Part shown: one piece after another, positions 5,481 to 5,534 of the stretch | Position numbering within the stretch: the stretch's first letter is position 1 | Layout: each line of letters opens with the position of its first letter | NCBI GenBank assembly: GCA_964407285.1 | Contig: CAYOVG010000414.1 | Coordinates: 1-5,534, forward strand | Direction: 5' to 3' | Origin: CAYOVG01 sp964407285 | GTDB taxonomy: Bacteria > Desulfobacterota > Syntrophobacteria > Syntrophobacterales > Syntrophobacteraceae | Length of the DNA stretch: 5,534 nt | Position numbers and translations under genes: made by a program | Notes under the pieces: model-generated | What the model was told of the DNA's origin: nothing | The model's database searches: none | What the model saw: only the letters and a program-made list of their open reading frames with translations

Positions 5481-5525
5481 TTGCGAGCGCTCTTGTGATG
5501 CGAAAAACCCCGGCAGCGCTCGCAA
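5481..5525. repeat. 11-bp perfect inverted repeat with 23-nt loop
   Basis: TTGCGAGCGCT (5481-5491) and AGCGCTCGCAA (5515-5525) are exact reverse complements. The loop includes GAAAAACCCCGG. There is no T tract directly after the stem on either strand, so it is not a standard terminator. It may be a structured RNA element or part of a repeat cut by the window edge. Confidence 0.55.
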
Positions 5526-5534
5526 GTGGTTAAG

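Noticed and set aside
5221..5534. Structured RNA gene such as RNase P RNA, tmRNA or SRP RNA
   Set aside because: I looked for the conserved core words of these RNAs and found none; only the edge hairpin remains.

Overview
The window reads as GC-rich chromosomal DNA from a free-living bacterium. The two confident protein genes, both on the minus strand, and the dense heptamer-type intergenic repeats would fit a deltaproteobacterial (Desulfobacterota/Syntrophobacter-like) genome. That placement is inference from gene style only and is moderately uncertain.

Layout, left to right. Positions 1-691 hold no credible gene. They are a mosaic of 7-nt repeats (GGGTTGC/GGGTTAC on the left, the reverse complement on the right), a GGGGTGT run with strong G-quadruplex potential, and an 88-bp direct repeat. 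Positions 692-2596 (minus) encode an unusual fusion protein: an AroF-type DAHP synthase (first step of aromatic amino acid synthesis) joined to prephenate dehydratase with a C-terminal ACT domain (phenylalanine branch). There is no chorismate mutase domain. Upstream of it, 2687-2973 forms a complete-looking transcription attenuator: a sigma70-type promoter, a 43-codon leader ORF with nine Phe codons including an FFFYFF run, a chain of mutually exclusive hairpins, and an intrinsic terminator ending in a U tract. I see no sign that this attenuator depends on anything other than Phe (and perhaps Tyr) codon translation. Positions 3121-4833 (minus) encode RecN, the SMC-like DNA repair ATPase, with its own promoter at 4897-4925. 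Positions 4834-5534 are mostly non-coding; they contain possible decayed coding remnants on the plus strand, a small tandem repeat, and an 11-bp perfect inverted repeat near the right edge.

How it works together (inference): phenylalanine would act at two levels on one polypeptide. Low Phe-tRNA would stall the leader ribosome and allow readthrough into aroF-pheA, and Phe itself would bind the ACT domain and inhibit the enzyme. The fusion couples pathway entry to the Phe-committing step. recN is a separate transcription unit that happens to lie upstream.
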